Below are positions 33,720 through 45,757 of a stretch of DNA of 64,000 nucleotides, in pieces (position 1 is the stretch's first letter; every line of letters begins with the position of its first letter). The stretch is from Flammula alnicola (Eukaryota > Basidiomycota > Agaricomycetes > Agaricales > Strophariaceae): contig JADNRV010000184.1 of assembly GCA_015499995.1 (NCBI GenBank), positions 34,987 through 98,986 of the forward strand, written 5' to 3'. The translations under genes and the position numbers were made by a program. The notes under the pieces are model-generated. The model ran no database searches. It saw nothing but the letters and a program-made list of their open reading frames with translations, and was not told where the DNA came from.

Positions 33720-34491
33720 TTACAGCTCTGCCTCGTTCGTCTTAATTCCTCTGTCGACATGCTCCTGGAAATACGGCCCGGCGATTTTACCCAAACCTTC
33801 CCTCGCCATTCTTACTTGTTCCTCAGTCGAGTCTTCTACCGAAACTACCACCACCCCTCGTCTGCGGTCGGCTTCTCCAAGGTACTCAGTTGGCTATCAA
33901 GCATACTCGCCTTCATAAAATGACCCGTCCTCTTTGTCATTCTATCCATCAAAACCCCCCTCTCCCCGTCGATGAAGACAAAGAACGTCGGTAGTGTGAT
34001 AGGGTTCGCAGGCTCCGAGTGCTCTGGAAGTCTCTGCGTCTCCTTCGAGGCCGGTTTCCGCTTCCCACTCAGGATTTCACGGTAATATTTTTTGAGCGCC
34101 GAGCAGCTAATCACGACTCCATGGCAGGGATGGCCGCCCTTCGCCTCATTAGCCTGCTCCTCGACGACCTTCTGCTCCGCCGTGGTCCGTATGAGCTCCA
34201 GCCACGGCTCGCGGTCAGTGTCATCCAGCGGGAACCCGGCGGCCATCTTCTCCACGTTCGACGTCGGATGCAGATCGTCGCCCTCGACGTACGGCATGTC
34301 TAGAGATTTAGCGAGGGCCGACGCAAGCGTCGATTTCCCCGTACCCGAGACCCCCTGTGCGAAGGAGTGATGAGCGGCCCTGCCCCCGCATCGTGAAATT
34401 TGAAAAGGGAGCGAACCATGACGACGATGAACGCCGAGCCCTGAGAGGTTTGAGATCCTGCGGCCTCCGTGATTAGATCGGATCGTGCCAT
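33720..34491 (-). CDS. Gluconokinase (apparent one-base frameshift near the 3' end)
   Basis: ATP-dependent phosphorylation of gluconate to 6-phosphogluconate, feeding the pentose phosphate pathway. The start at 34491 gives a short leader (MARSDLITEAAGSQ...FIVVM). An intron then leads to the P-loop GVSGTGKSTLASALAK, DMPYVEGDDLHP, NVEKMAAGFPLDDTDR, VISCSALKKYYREIL and FVFIDGERGVLMDRM, all typical of GntK. The frame then stops after TADEG in a four-G run (33854-33857). The expected end continues one frame over (VVVVSVEDSTEEQVRMAREG...) to a TAA at 33720-33722. The C-terminal continuation is well preserved, so either the frameshift is very recent or the run is miscalled by one base. Confidence 0.85.
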
Positions 34492-35259
34492 GCTGGCGAA
34501 CTTGTGTAGCAACTGCTAGATGGCAAGATGGAATGACTAGGGGTTCCTTATTATACGACCGTATATCATATATGTAGTAGTCTGATTTAGTGCTGGGTGC
34601 AAAAATACAGTGTGCACAGGGGTCTTTCTCGGAATTTTGGAAAGCGGCGTCTTCGGACCGTTGTGAGTACAGGTATGAGCTCGAGCATGATCCTCGGAAT
34701 ACTTCTCATCGCGAATGGGAATTCACAATTGCAAGTATTTACAAAAACATCTTCAATTTCGTGGCTCGTTGTAGGTGCTACATAAGCAATACTGTAAATA
34801 CTGTAGTAGCGTGATGATGATTATGGCTAATGACACCGTATAGGTGGGTAGATGAGTAAGTCGGTATATGAAAAAATGATGAGGATAGCTGAAACGAAAA
34901 TGCGGTAATGCGATCAAATATCCAAATGAAAACATGAAAACAATCCATCGTGCTTGAAGAAAGGAATGGAAATGTAGATGATGTAAGAACAAGGAAAGCG
35001 ATAAAACGAATGAAGGACCCGAAAGAGATTGGATGGGTGGGTTGCCCCACTAACTCGACAGTTATGAATGGCGAGAGTAAAAAATAAGAACCATCCACGA
35101 AAATATAAAAAAGATGAGTTGTAACTTGTAAGGCCATACAGGAAGCCTCCTATGTACATGAAACGCGAAGGAAAGAGCAGGCAGGCACGTCTACACCGCC
35201 TTGTCGATGATGATCGCTCAACGATCTACGCGGAATTAGAACCGCAGACAATAGTAATT
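34492..35259. other. Intergenic region, nothing recognised
   Basis: About 770 bases between two minus-strand genes. Short overlapping open frames on both strands have no family resemblance. It should hold the promoter of gluconokinase and the 3' flank of the DUF6593 gene. Confidence 0.4.
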
Positions 35260-37303
35260 CTATGTCGTAGGAGCCGCGGTAGGGCCATCCGATGGGCGAC
35301 GCTGTGTCGGCCTCCTCGAGAAATTAATCGTATCGTAAGCAGGAGGCGGGGCGTCGAATATCGAGCTGCTCGGCAAAGGCGCGGGCGGCAGATCTCGCCC
35401 CGGATTCGTCAACAAGTGCACCCAATTCGTCAGGTCCTCCTGCGACACCTTTGTAATCGGCGGCTGTCGACTATGTTGCTGTTCCACTTGCAGGTTTGTG
35501 TTCGCGTCGGCTTCCGATGATTGTGTGTTGTTATTATTACCGACGACACCGACACCCGGTGTGGGAGGAAGTGACCGCTGTGGCCGTGGTGGTGCAGCTT
35601 TCGTCGGCGGCGATAAGGGGGTATCGCTGCGAAGCTGGCTGGAGCTCTGGACGCGTCGCGCCACTGGAGGGCTTGCACTGATTGGCGGGAGCTGCGGTGG
35701 TAGAGGTACCTGCGGTGGCAGAGGCAACGGCCTCAGTCGCACTGAGGCGCCTGACTGACTGAAATTGGAGGTGTACGAGCGTATACTGCTTGGACGCTGC
35801 GCTCGTGATTGATGCGAGGAACGTTGCGCAGTCATGTCCAAACTGGGCTGTTCCTCGGGCGGAGATGTCCTGGGTCGCGGTATTGTATCCGCGGGAGGTG
35901 TGTGTGGAAGTTGGCGGAAGTTCCTAAAGCCCGCAGACACTGGAGTTGAAGGCTGAGAGCTGAAATTGCGGCCATTGAATGCTTTGGCATATTGGAGAGG
36001 TAGGGGTGGAACAGGTGGTCGGGTCTGCGATCGATAAAATGACGGATCGGCGTAGGTGTGAGAAGGAGCTGCAGAGGAGAAATAGATGGACTCTGGTAGT
36101 GGACTGGAGGTACGCGTTTCCGGGATTGAAAACGAGTCGAAATTGTCGTCAGAGCCAATTACTGATGCTAGTGTTGATTTTGGAGTGGCAGGACGTGATG
36201 AAGAGCTTTCTGACTCTGGAAATGTGAATATTGGCATTGATGATGTCGGCGTCCGCGGGAGTCCTGGAGTGGTAGGCGGCGTAGACGAGGATGAATGCTT
36301 TGACCTCGATTCCGTCCCTGACAGTTTAGGATATATCGGTTCGCCATACATTATTTTGCGGAGCTGAGGATCAGACGTTAGAGGGAGGTCGGGTGCGGAG
36401 CTAATACCCAGTCTGTCTGGGTTTGGAATTGTCAAGCTTTGCCCTTCTTCGAACTCCTGCACAAGCATCCAATCCTGAGGGTCAGTCACCAGGAGCAGAC
36501 CCGTAACCAAAACATAATCCAACAGGAGCAAGGAAACCCCTTGGTATGAGGATAGGGTATTAGGGTCGTACTTGTCGTGAAGCGTCTCATAAATTATCAG
36601 CTTAGTTCGCTCTGAACCCTTGGTCGTGTCTAGTATGGCTATGGGCCCCTTAACAGAGGAAGTTGTGCACTAATACAAAATAAATGAGAGCTGTAACACG
36701 AGTGGAATGACTGACAGCAACTCACCCAGTATACGCTCCCATATCGCTTCCACTTCAACGATTGTGAGTAATTTGGAATATTGAACTTCCTAGCAGGGCT
36801 ACGAATTTCAATGTTAGCTTGGTAAAATGAAGCAAGAAAGTGGCTAATTATATGCACTTCGTAATTGAGCCTGGTTTGAGCAACGTTTCTCCTCCACTCC
36901 ACCTAGTACCTCTCATCTGAATTAAAATGCCGTCGGTTGAGTCTTTCCCTGCCGTTTTCGTAGGAAGGACATGGGGCCACTTGATTAAAGCCGCCTTCAC
37001 AGATTCGTGTCGTGGATCAGTCCTCAAAACCGTAGTCGAAGTTCCGACTGTTTTAATTTGGTACAGCGGGTCTTGTGCAAGGTCATCTTTCAAGGAAGAA
37101 TCCAGAAATGAATGCGACGACAGCTTCAATGTGACCAAAGGTGGTTTCTTGTTCGTCGGTGGTTCATCGCTTTCATGCCAACGTAGAGACGGAAGCCTGA
37201 CCGACGGAAGAATCGACATGCGAGGGGTGAAAGGGGAGGAACGGATGGAAAGTGCTGGGTCTACTGGAGGATTTGAGCGACCGACGCGCACGAAATCCTT
37301 CAT
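35260..37303 (-). CDS. DUF6593-domain protein with Pro/Ser-rich tail
   Basis: The start is taken at the ATG at 37303 (MKDFVRVGRSNPPVDP). The N-terminal domain is split by introns: VTLKLSSHSFLDSSL, DPLYQIKTVGTSTTVLR, GGETLLKPGSITK, then KFNIPNYSQSLKWKRYGS, GPIAILDTTKG and SLLLLDYVLVTGLLLVTD. It looks like the DUF6593 fold, found mainly in basidiomycetes, with Trp/Lys motifs and a hydrophobic closing segment. The last ~380 residues are disordered, rich in SP, TP and PP motifs, ending SRRPTQRRPSDGPTA. The molecular function is unknown. The family assignment comes from the pattern GSxYW...GPIA...YETLHDKY plus LLLLDYxLVT, and I am moderately sure of it. Confidence 0.7.
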
Positions 37304-37945
37304 GGTGGGTATCGGAAAATGGAACGGAGCCCACAAACACTAGAAGGTGGAACCGCAGAAGAAGCACCAACATATGAATACCCCCGACCGCTAGAAATTG
37401 CGTGCTGAGGTAACGCATCATATCAAAACACCGCAAAGTGATGGGACGGGCCTTATGGGATTGGGAAGCGAGATCCATACGCAGCACGGCAGCATGGTAC
37501 CCATCAAAATCATGCAAAAGTACCTGTTCCAGAGATAGCATCTAGACAGATTGCCTCTCATGAAGGATTGCTTCGGTCAAACGGCGCATCAGTCCTATCT
37601 GGGGAGAAAATCCATGATACATAGCATATGGATGAGAAATCAGGAGAAATTTGAAAATGTCTGATAATTTGTGGCATGAGCTCACTCGGCAGGCTCTGAC
37701 GTTACTCTCCGGCAAATTCGCAAGATATTGTATGTAGCAAAATTCATATTTCATTGGCGGTAGGAGTGGGGGTTATCGACCGGTTATCATTTCTAAGGAA
37801 CCTTACAAGTACTTTTGGCGGGAGACAGCCTCAGACAGGGCAGGATGCATGTCACATGCTGTGCATCCTTGTGACAAGGTAAACAAACCATCGCATACAT
37901 CTTTCACCTTCACCACCACCGTCGCGTCCACAACCAAACCACGCC
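37304..37945. promoter_or_regulatory. Divergent promoter region between DUF6593 gene and CHZ1
   Basis: About 640 bases between two start codons. A CT/CA-rich leader (37895-37945) precedes the CHZ1 ATG. Overlapping small frames here look non-coding. Confidence 0.45.
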
Positions 37946-38481
37946 ATGTCTTCCAGCGCCACAAGTCCTTCCAACAACAAGTAAGCCGACACAACTGGTT
38001 TCTATCTGATATGAACCCGTTTTAACGCGTCGTGATCTTCTCAGAGCCACTGCAACTGGCGGTGAAAACAACAACGCGTCGCCATCAGCAAAGGGAAAAT
38101 CCAAGGCCGTAGAGCAGAACAAGGAAGAGGAGGAGGAGGAGGAAGAAGAAGAAGAAGAGGACGAGGACGAAGAAATGGATGAGGAGGAAGAAGAGGTCAG
38201 TTACGCGTCGCCTTTCTTTGTCGCGACATCTTGACGCGTCTTTTGTATCGTGTCATGCGTTGACACTCGCATTCTTGATCGCCATCGCTGATCTATGATG
38301 TTAACAGGAGGAGGAAGAGGAAGAGGAATTTGAAGAGATTGACCCCAGCGCGATTATTGGCGGTCGACGCACCCGTGGTGTCAAAGTGGACTACACTTCT
38401 AAGGAAGCTCTCGAGAAAGCCGGCCTGCAGGGTAACGAACACGATGACGACGAGGACGAGGACGTCGAGATGAAGCACTAA
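37946..38481 (+). CDS. CHZ1: Histone H2A.Z-specific chaperone Chz1
   Basis: Three exons (37946-37980, 38045-38195, 38308-38481) encode 119 residues with consistent phase. The middle is an almost pure Glu/Asp tract spread over exons 2 and 3. It is followed by the CHZ motif (PSAIIGGRRTRGVKVDYTSK), the diagnostic element that binds H2A.Z-H2B dimers. A second acidic patch (DDDEDEDVEMKH) closes the protein. In yeast Chz1 hands H2A.Z-H2B to the SWR1 complex for exchange into nucleosomes. The small size and strong charge match known orthologues. Confidence 0.93.
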
Positions 38482-40623
38482 AGGGCAGAGAGAACAGAGG
38501 AGATCTGACAATTGCTCCGACCTAAAACTGCTCTTGTAACTTTGTAAGTTGTTTCTTTCGTCTCAATTTGGGTGTTTTGGTAAATCTTATCTCCAAGTGT
38601 CTTTCAGAACCGCTCTGCAGACACATTTGCTTTGTAACATCATAATTAACTGCTCGTCTGCGACTAAAAGTCATTTATGACCATTGCAAAACAGATAGTC
38701 GATACTTGGTGAGAAGCGACGTACTCACTGAAGCATTCAGACCTTGTCCTGGACACACCATGCCTAGTGACTGTCCCACGAGAAGGAGTTCACCTCGTTT
38801 CGTCATCTGCATGACTATGTTTCATGAGTCCTCACGCTCATGAGCAAGGGGACTATAAGGACCGAGGTGCTCGCGGACTCGAATTTCAGTGAATTGGAAA
38901 CGAATTCCCCCATTCTGACAGAACATTCCGGGTCTGAGACGGCGATGCTCACGGCCGCCGAACACGACTCGCGACCTCGCGACCGTCACTGTCCGCTTGC
39001 CATAACTTACGAGGGCAGACGTCGGCAAGTTTCGACATTGAACGTGTGAGCTCCGACGCTGTCTCACGAGTTCCGTTGGAAACGTCGGGACAGGCTGGCA
39101 GCCTTGCCGCTGCGACGTGCGGCATCTGGAAAGATGCACAGTGAATTGGTATTGTAAATGCCATTCTACCGTAGTCGCTCACTTCGTTCGAGCGAAGCAT
39201 TTGTCAAGGCTAACCATGTTATGACATTGATTATGAAGTTATTCAACCTCATATCCTACCTAACATACAGCGCTTGAATAAAGGTCCACTGGGCAAAAAT
39301 ATAATAAATCAGGTAAAGAACCTTTAGCATGCCTCGCCCAGCCTTTTATGCAGAATTGTTCTATCAAGAAGGATTCAGATATGATCCTCCTTGAACAAAT
39401 CTAACTCAAATGCTTGGAGCCTTGAACGCTCCGTTGCAATGAATCTATAAATAGAACACCAACTTGAAACGGAATACTTGATTATCTCGTCAAGATTGTA
39501 AATTTCGCACAAGCATAAGTAAGTTAAACGGTTGGTCCGCATATGAAATATTCGGTTCCTAGGAGCTTTTGAACCAGATGCTATTTTTGCTCTTATTGTA
39601 CACGTCAACAATCATATTCAAGATTACTATGTCGACGTCTATTCAAGCTCGATAGTCGACTTCGAGGGAATATTGATGATGGGAGGCCGGCTGAGTCCAA
39701 GTGTATAGAAATAATCATTTGGGAGCCTGGTGCCGAACTCTTCTTAGACGATGAATGGCAGAAATCTCTATAATACCGCCAGCGCTAACCTACGAATCCA
39801 ACTATATGCCCAAGACATCATTAACGCCAGGAGCTCATCCCGTTCATCTTGCAACATGGTATGGGCCCATAGCCGTGTAGCCCCTTCTCCTAAGTAAATG
39901 CATACATATAGGATAAAGATGGGCTCTTTACCATCAAACCTAAGCCTGATGATAATTTCGTACCAGGCGTTAATTTGGTCAGGCGGATGCGTGCGCCGCA
40001 TGCCACACTTCGATGTCGACCGGGAACTCTCTCAGCACATCCGCAAATACACACATCTTCACTCAGCTTGAGAAAACGGCAGGTCATGTGAATAGATAAG
40101 TACTATAAATTAGTCGACTTCACAGGAAATAAAGGCGAACGTTTTTTATCATGAACGAATCACGAACGACGAGAGGGTCCTTCCGACTCCTTCGCCATCA
40201 AGCATCAATGAAACTGAGCTGACATCTCATTGATTCTATTAGTGACCTCACTTTCCATATCATCGGGCTCAGATTGAGGAGGCAAAGTATGGTCAGCCTG
40301 TGAGTGCGAAGTAGCGAATCTTTTCCAAAATCTAAATGCATTTTATTTTGGGCGTGCCCATAAATCGACGCATGCGATGGCGTTCGTGCTACACATGAGC
40401 TTTCTTACACACAAAGCAGCCCTAAGCTCTCCCTTATACAATAATGGTGAGACCGGAGAGCTACCGCACGACGATTGCGTTTGGTACAGTCAAGGAATAA
40501 TACATATATTGCATTTGACAGTACTTGATAGGGAATAACCAGAGAGGAACTATTATTAAAACAGATATATGCGTCCATGATATTCAATACTCCCTCTGGA
40601 ATGAAGACTCCAGGATCTCTGAA
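38482..40623. other. 2.1 kb gene-poor region, nothing recognised
   Basis: No convincing coding sequence. Small frames at 38822-39200 and 39768-40087 overlap on opposite strands and match no family I know. No terminal repeats, tRNA or transposase remnants were seen. It may contain long untranslated regions, a non-coding RNA or an eroded gene. Confidence 0.4.
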
Positions 40624-42315
40624 TTACCCTGGAAGACGACCATAGTCCTCCTCCTCTTCTATTAAAGATGGAGACTCTCTCGACAACCGGGTATAGGCGT
40701 CTCTTTCAGCCGGGAGATACGACGAGGTCACGGCATTGCCGCGGGAGGGAAGTGAAGCATTAAGCCTGAGAGGAGAGGTGCGGGTGGCATGGTCCGGAAG
40801 CATCCTTGCATCGACTGTTTGCTGGCTATTTTGAGGCCATTTTACCTCATCGAGTTGAAGGTCGTTATTGTCGCGTTCAGGGAGATGGCCGAACTTGTGC
40901 CCAGAGCGACCAGAGGGTTCTTTTCCGTGGTGAAAAGAGAGCTCTTCATCTTCGACGATGACAACGCTCGGGCCGACGACCAGTTCCGGTCGAGTAATGA
41001 AGAAGAGGATCACGTTGAGCATTCCGGAAAGTCCATAGAGAGAGTTGGCGAACAGGGTGAATTGATATGGTGTGTTGAAACCTCTGAAAGTCAGCCACCG
41101 CGAAAGGCTGTTCGGGAAAACACAGAAGATATACAACGCAGGGTAACTAATGAAGCGAAGGAAATCAAAAAAAGTTCATGTTTCACAGCTGACAGCGAAC
41201 TCACAATAGCATCAGAGTAGCAATCGCCTTTGTCTGTTTCTCTTCATCAGTTTCTATTTCAGCAACACTGGGATAGGAGGGATTGTAATTCTTGTGCCAG
41301 TGGACCCCATTGTCGATAACGAACCATCCACGCATGACGATAAACATGATGGTATATAAAATGACCATGGAAAAGCCAGCCACCCAAACCCACAGATATT
41401 CAGAGACGATCTGCTCTGTTCGAAATTCTTCTATTATCCAGCACCCTAAAGAGCATATGAGGTTGATCATTAGAAGGAGAGGGGCGATGACCTACAGTAT
41501 CCGATTTCGCCGTAATATCTCTGGTGTCTATGGACAGCATTTGGTATACCAATGACAAGTGCAGCAAACATCCAGACACCAACGATCATGACCCTGGTAG
41601 CATGGCGTGGTGCTCTCCATCGCAGAACCAAAACAGAGAAAGTGTGGAGTGCGATCGCCTATAAGATATGTTAGAGAAGTGTTCCGTGGTGTGTTGAAGA
41701 AGATAGTACCAGAGAGCTAAATCAAGGGCGGATCAATTCGCTACTCATTTTGAGAGGAAAGAGTGTTAAAACGCACGTCATCGACACGCCTACGATTCCA
41801 ACCTGCTTTACAACAGCTTGCGCTGTGCACAGGTGGCCTTCTGTGATTCCCTGAAGGACTCGTTAACCCGCCATTGCTTCAACGAGCTAGAGTAAGTACG
41901 TACCGCTTGCGTCATCCATCTGACATTTGGCATAATGCCTGGAGAAGAATCAGATCTTTAAGCAATTGTTGAAAATTTCGAGCGTCATACCGATCGCTTG
42001 TATGAGATCTGCAACCATCAAGTTCAAGAAGAGGCTGGAGTCACTTGCATCTGGACTTCGCAAGCTCGTTTTCCTCCAGATCAAGACTGTCCTTCTTAAC
42101 CACTTGTACTATGGAGAATATGTTAGAATTAAGGAGATACGGGCTTTGGAAGAATATTACCACAGCGAAACAAAGTATGAATGATACGCATGCTATCGAA
42201 AGACTTGAGGACCATCATCAATACGATCCGGTATTCGCCAACGACGGACTAGAGAAACATACCATGCAGCTTCAACCGTGAAGAAAATGCCTAGCCGTTC
42301 ACCAAAGGTGAACAT
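40624..42315 (-). CDS. Seven-transmembrane G-protein-coupled receptor-like protein
   Basis: Multi-exon gene. The likely start at 42315 gives MFTFGERLGIFFTVEAA, which joins through CLSIACVSFILCFAV (TM1), YKWLRRTVLIWRKTSL, FLNLMVADLIQAIGIMPN (TM2), GHLCTAQAVVKQVG (TM3), RHATRVMIVGVWMF (TM4), SEYLWVWVAGFSMVILYTIM (TM5), ALYIFCVFPNSLSRWL (TM6) and FTLFANSLYGLSGMLNVILF (TM7). The C-terminal tail is acidic and Ser-rich, ending EEDYGRLPG. The layout and motifs resemble the Git3/cAMP-receptor-like class of fungal GPCRs, which sense nutrients upstream of cAMP signalling; no ligand can be inferred. Exon joins are inferred from consensus splice sites and frame. The 5' end is uncertain because the frame continues upstream of the chosen ATG. 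Confidence 0.8.
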
Positions 42316-43480
42316 AGTGAATCCGCAAGAGCAGGCGAGGGGAGCCAAGTTGACCTGGTGAGAGTTATATACGTGCTGCTGGCGCCTGGCATGAACCGCT
42401 TTGGGAGCGCCTAAGTAAGGCACCCAATTCACTTTTCAGACAAGGCTCTTAATTTGCATAGCATTTGACCGTTGAGTGCGGCATTCATATCGCATATAAG
42501 AGGGCCACTGATCAGCGAATCTGTCAATTGCCAAGTATCGAACAGCCTCGAGCCTGAGAGGTGCCTTGAATAAGGACCATATCCTAGAAAATACTAATGT
42601 CCAACTTTTGTCCAACTTGCTTTGAAGGTTACTGAAGGCACCTACTTCGAGTTGCATGTGAGCAGCACGCTTTCAAATTAATTTTTAAGCTGATCATGAG
42701 CCTATACGACTCACTTAAAATCTGCACGAGGGCCGCATGCTTGCGAAAGGATACAGGGCAGCTGTTGATAGGAACTTTACTGCAATTCCGATGCTGAAAA
42801 TGGAATGTGACCCATGGAAAGTGTCCAGGTACATACTCGCCGCTACCACTCGGATTCGGAACCTCAGCCGAGGTTCTTGTGGATTATGTAACATTGTAAG
42901 ATCACACTGCTTTCAACAACCCGCCACTGTCCATAAGTTGCCCGGAAAACTAAATTGTTTCTTCATTTTTCAACTCAAATGGAAGTTTAAACGTTTAAAC
43001 TCCAGCTCTTCTCGAGATGTTCGGGCTCGATGAGCTGCACAAAACTCCCAGTCGTCAGCAGCTTCCAGATCTATCGATCCCTCAAGAGCTCTCTACCTCT
43101 CTCTACACAGGCTCAAAAGTTTACGATGGAGAATTGAATATTAGAACAGGCGCAATTGACCACTGGTCTTGCAAAATTTGGTCTTCTTCTGTTAAAGTGA
43201 GCGCTCAGCCCTTAGAGAATGATTGTGACTGATTAATGATTACGAGCGCAGCGAGCAATCAAGAGGGTTTCAAGTTTGTCTTGGACTCAGGTTGGAATAC
43301 ATCTGCATACGCCATATATCCTTGGACGACGAGTTGCTGATGGCAACAATCGTTGTGAGGCTGTTCCTTCTGGCTCGACTCATAAAACGGCGCTGGCAGT
43401 GTCTGTAACCTGTCCTTATTGCGTGCCACGGCCCATCCAAACCTTTGCACCACTCGAACTTTAGACTCAAGTACCAGGAT
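42316..43480. promoter_or_regulatory. Divergent intergenic region with an 18 bp perfect palindrome
   Basis: It separates the receptor and the F-box gene. AGTTTAAACGTTTAAACT at 42984-43001 is a perfect 18-base palindrome, the size of a site for a dimeric factor. Small frames at 42436-43232 look non-coding. Confidence 0.45.
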
Positions 43481-45204
43481 ATGGCCTCTACGTTGACACC
43501 GCCTCGGACCCCCAGCTCACCTCCCAGTGGCCTTCTGGCCTTCTCGCCAGAACTGATCCTGGAAATCGCATCCCGCATTGCCCCATGGAACGAGTTACGT
43601 TCTACAAACAGAGATCCAGACTCTCTCAACCAGACCATGATGAATAGAGTCAGGAACCCCGCATATTCGGATACCGCTGAGGCTCAGCTGAGCCTGGGTA
43701 ATATGCGCTTAGTTTGTCATTATTTCAGTCAAGTCCTCGGAAATGTCCTCTTCAAGGCGCTCGTCTTCGACTTGCCTCACTTCTCCATCTCTGATGTCGA
43801 GTCGCGGCTCTCTTCCTTATCAAACGGGACTAGTCCTGCGTGTAGGCATGCCACATTCCTTCGCATCAAAAGCCTTGATCCTCTCCAAACCGGATACAAA
43901 CGCGATGGAACTTATTTCTCGAAAGGTTCCATTCCCAATGACGAGTATGACAAATTGCAAAAAAGAGCTACTCAGGTCACAGACACCCACCTCGAGAAAG
44001 CCATTTTATCTCTCCAAAATCTACGATGTGTTGCGTGAGTAATTCTCTATCACATTGAGGGTGCATCTGAAATAAAGACAGATGGAACGTGGAGGACAAC
44101 AATGCACCGAATATCCTCATTATGGGAGCCCTGAGTTCTCTTCCCTCCCTTGAAGATCTCACATTGCGTTTCGACTACCATTGCCATTCACCAAACCGAC
44201 TTCGCCTGGATAGGTTCTCTGGCCTTCGCAGTCTGGCGGTTTCTTTTCCGAGCTTTGGCCGCTCCCGTGGTTTCGACGCGAGCATGCACAACGAAGTCGT
44301 GAACCAAGTTTCTAAAATCATTCGACAAAGTCCTCTACTATCTCATCTCAGCATTGTACAATATTCAAAAGCCAACTAACAATTTTTTTTTCACGATCTT
44401 ACGAAGAAAGTGCCCGCTAAGCATCCCCTCGTCCATCTCAAGAACCTCCGCTTTGATTTGTCGACCCTCACATTGAATGAAACGACATTTCCTCACTTAA
44501 AATTCTCTTCACGTGGAGGGATCCGCCAATCAACAACTTCCTGGCACGGATTTCTGGAATGGGATGACTGCGTCGCAACTTAAGTTGCAAGAATTAACCG
44601 TAAACCATTTCTCAAATGTGACATGCAACCCTTTTTCGAGGATATCCTTCCTCTTCACGGCCTTTCATTGGCAAGGCCAAATTGTAGCTCACAATCAACT
44701 CGTGGCTTGGTATTTGATCTGCATAAAGGAAATACCCTTTCTATGCCTCTCGAATACTCGACTATTGTTGGTGTCGACGCGGTCCCGGACTGTCTTCAAC
44801 TTGTGGTAAGGTTTTAGAACCTTTTCAGTACTGGCATGGTGTGCTAAGTCGATTACCTTTCATGACAGTTAGATACTATATTCGCCTCAGGGTTCAAGCG
44901 TTTGGACAAACTCGATATATCTTATTCTTCGACCATGCGTGCCTTTGGATGTGGCACTGGACACCACCGGTACATCGAGAACAAGCGTGCTGCAGGAGCT
45001 AAATGGATATCTGGCCTTTCGGTAGCGGACCAGACTCTTTTATATCCCATTCAAGTTTGCCTCGCCTCCAAACTCTATGACCTCAAACCCGGCAAAGCTG
45101 CGCAAGGACCGCATGCCTATCGCCTCACCTCACCCAAGGTGAATATGAATGCATATCAAAAAGATCCGTTGTTGATCATTGTTATAGCTTTTTCCCCGAC
45201 ATAA
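43481..45204 (+). CDS. F-box/LRR-like protein, reading frame interrupted
   Basis: The start at 43481 (MASTLTPPRTPSSP) leads to LLAFSPELILEIASRI, the likely F-box, and LSLGNMRLVCHYFSQVL. Exon 1 ends TGTGTTGC before a gtgagt donor. Exon 2 gives WNVEDNNAPNILIMG, SLPSLEDLTLRFDYH and LLSHLSI. After a second intron the frame reads HPLVHLKNLRFDLSTL, then shifts near 44505 to HVEGSANQQLPGTDFW...LQELTVNHFSN, and back near 44635 to FFEDILPLHGLSLARP. The last exon is LDTIFASGFKRLDKLDISYSS to the stop at 45204. The two shifts compensate each other. This may be a drifting gene, or the region may contain base errors. A role as an SCF substrate receptor is the family expectation; the substrate is unknown. 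Confidence 0.6.
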
Positions 45205-45757
45205 ATCAGGAAAGTAACGAGGCGAACATCTGACGAGCTGTTTTGATAGTATAGTTCTTAGTAAATTATGTGTGTATTCTTTTTGAAATTTATCTTTCTT
45301 GACCACTTGTGTACAAGCCTCCTGATCGAAATATTGCGTATACGTGAAGGGTTCTATATTTCACTTACTTTCTACCCAAACTTATGTACTTACCCAATAC
45401 TTATCTATTGCTCTCATTGTCTCAACTCTTTGACGCTCTGTTGAGAAGGAAATTGTGGATGGTCCGAAACGTCTGGAATAAGATTTAGCGCTGTAAGATA
45501 ATTCAGTCTGGTTTATTTCTCGCTTCATGTTTCATGGGTCGCATATGTCATCCTCTAAGGACGTCTTTGAGCTCGATTGAAGCTTTTTGAAATCTCTAGG
45601 TTGTCGGCCAACCCGGGCCGGAGGCTACTTATTAGTCCGCCATTTTTTGTGAATGAGTCCATTCAACATTGATTATCGAGATTCCAAGTGAGTTCTACGT
45701 TCGTTCCGCGACGAAACCGGCGGTTACATCTCAAACTTCACTCTTAATATCTCTGTC
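45205..45757. other. Intergenic region, nothing recognised
   Basis: AT-rich 3' flank of the F-box gene and promoter of the zinc-knuckle gene. No repeat or RNA gene was recognised. Confidence 0.4.

Noticed and set aside
43017..43232. Small plus-strand frame (71 codons) upstream of the F-box gene
   Set aside because: There is no domain, it is in an intergenic region and other frames overlap; more likely leader or chance.
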